Of a DNA stretch of 64,000 nt, positions 61,289 through 64,000 are shown piece by piece. The position numbers were made by a program, and so were the translations under genes. Numbering within the stretch: position 1 is the stretch's first letter; each line of letters opens with the position of its first letter. Source of the DNA: Rusavskia elegans (Eukaryota; Ascomycota; Lecanoromycetes; Teloschistales; Teloschistaceae); NCBI GenBank assembly GCA_011316305.1, contig SAUG01000016.1, positions 62,001 to 126,000 of the forward strand, in the 5' to 3' direction. The notes beneath the pieces were generated by a model. The model did not search any database. It was not told the origin of the DNA and saw only the letters and a list, made by a program, of their open reading frames with translations.

Positions 61289-62815
61289 TCAACGCTCCCG
61301 TGGTTCAGGTGTAGTTTCCGGCGATTGCATCCATACCAGCTCCAGGACACTATCATGATCTCCGTCGACACCGGCTTTGAAGTACCATTGCCGCACTGAT
61401 CCATTGACGAGAGTTGAGTTTAACAGCCGGTACTGTACCTTATCCTTCCCCAGCTCCAACTTAGGTCGAGTAGGTCCCAGCGAATGATCGACTCCGTTCT
61501 CGTTTAGCGAACCATCAACCTTGGACGGATGGTCCCACGTTTCCTCCACCATTTCCAAGTCCAGTGCCTTGACGCCTGCCCCAGGGTAGGTGGCGATGGA
61601 GAAGCCATTGGTCAGGAGCATGTCGTTGCCGAATTGCCATCGCTGTAGGAAACAATCCCCGCAGATGTCCGCGACCAGGTGCATCGTGTGCAAAGGATAC
61701 CCTTTCCCATCAGGACCTCCCCCCTTCCAATGATGCAGGGACAACGGTAGACGACCGCTCTCGTAAATGCCGGATAAGTCATTGTGTAGATCGATCTGAT
61801 GCAGATCCAGAATATTGGTCAGCTTCGTCCTCGTGTACCATGAAATGCATTCCCTGAGCCGAATGTCTCCAGCAGATGTGTGCGATCTCTCTTGGCATAC
61901 GGCGTACTTGGAATTGACAATTTCGGCAAGGGCAGTGGAGAGGAAAACGCCGGCGCCGCCAAAACCCATCATGCCATATCGCGTAACCGACCACCAGTCT
62001 TCCGACAGTGCGCCGACGTAGAACTGCTGCTGTGGATCGAACCTGGACAACATCTCCAGTAGGGAGGGCATGGAGAGGAAGAAAGTATCATCATCAATCA
62101 AACTGATCCATTGTGTCGTCGGTTGCCGGTGCTCATACATGACTCGGACTAGGGAGAAGTAACGCTGGGAAAAGAAATGGTGCCTTGACAACGGGGGGAC
62201 AATGGTGACATCGAGGCCAAGGGTGTGCATGCGGTTCTGCAAGGCGGACATGGCCTTGGGATCTGCGGGGTGGTAGCGGTCTTTGGAGTCCTCGGGCACA
62301 TCGTCGTCCTCGATGGCAATCACGAACAGCTTAGCACGCGTGTTTGCGAGCCAGCGGAGCAAGGACGGGATGGAGTCATCCAGGCGGGTGAGGGTTGTGG
62401 AGATGCCGAAGATGATGTGCGAAGCATCTGCCGGGCCTTCAGGAGGCGTGGGGAGGTGGAGAAGTAACGGATCTTTACAATCCTTCAGCTGGACATTGGT
62501 CTTGTCGGTCAGGTCGATGGATTGGAAATCGGGGAACAAGGGGCCGGGTAGCTTGGTGACGGAGAGTCTTTGGGCGCCGGAAGTAGGCTTGACGATGATA
62601 TCTCGACGGGCGTACTTGATGGGGTAGGTGAGGTCGAGGGGCAGAAGCCAGTCAAGAGTGTCGGGACACGGTTGGACATGCTGGGCTGAGAAGGTAGGGA
62701 CCCATGTGGATGAAGAAGGATTGTCTCTGCGGTAAAGTCGGGCGACGAAAACGATGGACGTGAGTGACAGCAGACAGACGACGGTGGTGACGGCGGTGCG
62801 CAGGAGCATCACCAT
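61289..62815 (-). CDS. GT31/Fringe-like type II membrane glycosyltransferase
   Basis: A single exon of 508 residues. A short cytosolic start is followed by one membrane segment at about 5-26 (TAVTTVVCLLSLTSIVFVA), which predicts a type II Golgi protein with a lumenal catalytic domain. That domain has IIFGISTTLTRL, the metal-binding DDD motif in WISLIDDDTFFLSMP, then ALSEDWWSVTRYGMMGFGGAG and a C-terminal HHWKGGG. This order is typical of the fungal Fringe-like GT31/DUF604 group. Donor and acceptor sugars are unknown. A second Met at codon 3 is an alternative start. Confidence 0.87.
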   Translation of the reverse strand: MVMLLRTAVTTVVCLLSLTSIVFVARLYRRDNPSSSTWVPTFSAQHVQPCPDTLDWLLPLDLTYPIKYARRDIIVKPTSGAQRLSVTKLPGPLFPDFQSIDLTDKTNVQLKDCKDPLLLHLPTPPEGPADASHIIFGISTTLTRLDDSIPSLLRWLANTRAKLFVIAIEDDDVPEDSKDRYHPADPKAMSALQNRMHTLGLDVTIVPPLSRHHFFSQRYFSLVRVMYEHRQPTTQWISLIDDDTFFLSMPSLLEMLSRFDPQQQFYVGALSEDWWSVTRYGMMGFGGAGVFLSTALAEIVNSKYAVCQERSHTSAGDIRLRECISWYTRTKLTNILDLHQIDLHNDLSGIYESGRLPLSLHHWKGGGPDGKGYPLHTMHLVADICGDCFLQRWQFGNDMLLTNGFSIATYPGAGVKALDLEMVEETWDHPSKVDGSLNENGVDHSLGPTRPKLELGKDKVQYRLLNSTLVNGSVRQWYFKAGVDGDHDSVLELVWMQSPETTPEPRER

Positions 62816-63170
62816 GCGCTACGAGGGGCCGAAGGTCGACAGCGGAAGTGGTTGAGGTGGTCAAGACGGTGATTGAATAGCTTCATAGCTTCGCGGATCA
62901 GCCGTTTGATTATTATTGAGGGATTATTATGAAGGCGGATACCTTACCTGCAATCATGTGGGCACAGCAACCCACACATATGGCGCTCATGGATGTAGAT
63001 CCAAGTCACTACAAGTCTACTGTACTATTGAACGTAACGTTACAGGTTAACAGAGCAGCTGTACGCAATCGTCCCTTATCGAGGTACCGGCTGTTATTAC
63101 CCCTCATTGCAATCTACCTTAGGGGCGTAACCCCGAATGCACACACCGTGTTATTACGGTACTAGTACTA
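62816..63170. other. Upstream flank of the GT31 gene, no gene seen
   Basis: Ordinary to mixed composition that fades into AT-rich sequence. The open frame at 62,929-63,165 lacks support. Confidence 0.5.
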
Positions 63171-64000
63171 TTATTTTATACCTAACCGTTAAAAACGCTA
63201 GCGAGAGAAATACGATATATAATAGTAAAGATTACAACTAAATAATAGTATCAGTTAATTCTAACGGTGTTAGATTTCTAAAACGCGATAGTTTTCCGTT
63301 TTGTACTACAAGCCTCCCTACCTGGCAGCTATACGTCATCTATTTTACAGTTACTGGCGGTAATTTTAGAGATTAAAATCGTTTGAATCGTTCGATTTTG
63401 AATTTAGAATTTTTATTACGTTGATAAAATTCTATATATACGTTTATCGAATACTAACGTTTAATATTTTAATATTATCAATTTATATAATATCATTATA
63501 CTATAGAGACCTTTATAATAAACTAACGGTTCTAGACTAAAATCGTTTTAAAAAAGATAGCGACTATTAGTCGATATTCGATTTTTATACGTTTTAATTA
63601 AAAAGTTTAAACGTATAAATATAGTTTACTAATAAAATTATTATATCAAGATTTTCGAAAAGTGGTTTTAAAAGTTCTATAATTTTGGTGGAAGCTCTGC
63701 GGACTCGAACGGTTCTCGAACGTCTCGGGCGTCCGAGAAATTATTAGAAACGTTTAAAGCGCCTCGGATTTTCTAAAATTTCTAAATGGCTAATAATATT
63801 AGCCGCTGTCGAAAATAAAGATTTTTATAAAGCTACGCTAACGGCGTCTACTCGCTAACGATATATAAAACGAACGATTAACGTTAATTAGATCGAGATT
63901 TAAAAAAAACTAAACTGACCGGTTCGAATCGAATTTCCGTCGAATCGTCGAATATCCGATCCGATATTAGTAATTCGATTCGAATTCGATTCGATTATAT
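63170..64000. other. Start of AT-rich block 4
   Basis: RIP-like composition resumes, with a small less-mutated patch at about 63,680-63,760. A TAGACTGG-family element begins near the end of the window. Confidence 0.7.
63911..64000 (-). mobile_element. TAGACTGG-family element, left end only
   Basis: It starts taaactgaccggttcg and resembles the 7,052 copy over the 90 bases visible. The rest lies beyond the window. Confidence 0.7.

Overview
This window comes from a filamentous ascomycete (Pezizomycotina). The genes have many short introns of about 45-90 nt with GT-AG borders, and the proteins are typical fungal ones. Moderate-GC gene islands alternate sharply with long, extremely AT-rich, gene-free blocks in which CpA is scarce and TpA abundant. 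That is the look of repeat-induced point mutation (RIP). A Dothideomycete is plausible, but I cannot name the species.

AT-rich blocks lie at about 1-27,900, 35,700-42,160, 51,900-54,230 and 63,170-64,000. Blocks 1 and 2 hold layered, RIP-mutated mobile elements. The first family is a group of non-autonomous DNA transposons with 8-bp inverted ends (TAGACTGG...CCAGTCTA), flanked by 8-bp target duplications that I could read for 18 copies. The second is a SINE-like family with a tRNA-related head carrying A-box and B-box motifs. The third and fourth are unclassified families, R2 (about 1 kb) and R3 (about 1.3-1.6 kb). Several elements are nested in one another. Block 3 contains none of these families.

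Island 1 (about 28.5-35.7 kb) holds a decayed element remnant, a STAND/NLR-like gene with a coiled coil (minus) and, divergently, a DUF7025-type AAA+ ATPase gene (plus). It also has two doubtful gene fragments.

Island 2 (about 42.5-51.6 kb) holds a GTP-cyclohydrolase-II-like URC1 gene, ELF1, uracil phosphoribosyltransferase, WAPL and RHEB. URC1 and the phosphoribosyltransferase both belong to the fungal URC uracil-degradation route and are separated only by ELF1, so this may be a small uracil-catabolism cluster.

Island 3 (about 54.3-62.9 kb) is ordinary housekeeping: cytosolic seryl-tRNA synthetase, a C78 (ZUFSP/Mug105-like) peptidase, adenylate kinase FAP7, the ITP pyrophosphatase HAM1 and a GT31-type glycosyltransferase.

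Exon borders were derived by hand from splice signals, reading frame and remembered family conservation. All coding sums are multiples of three. Nothing was tested by alignment or transcript data.
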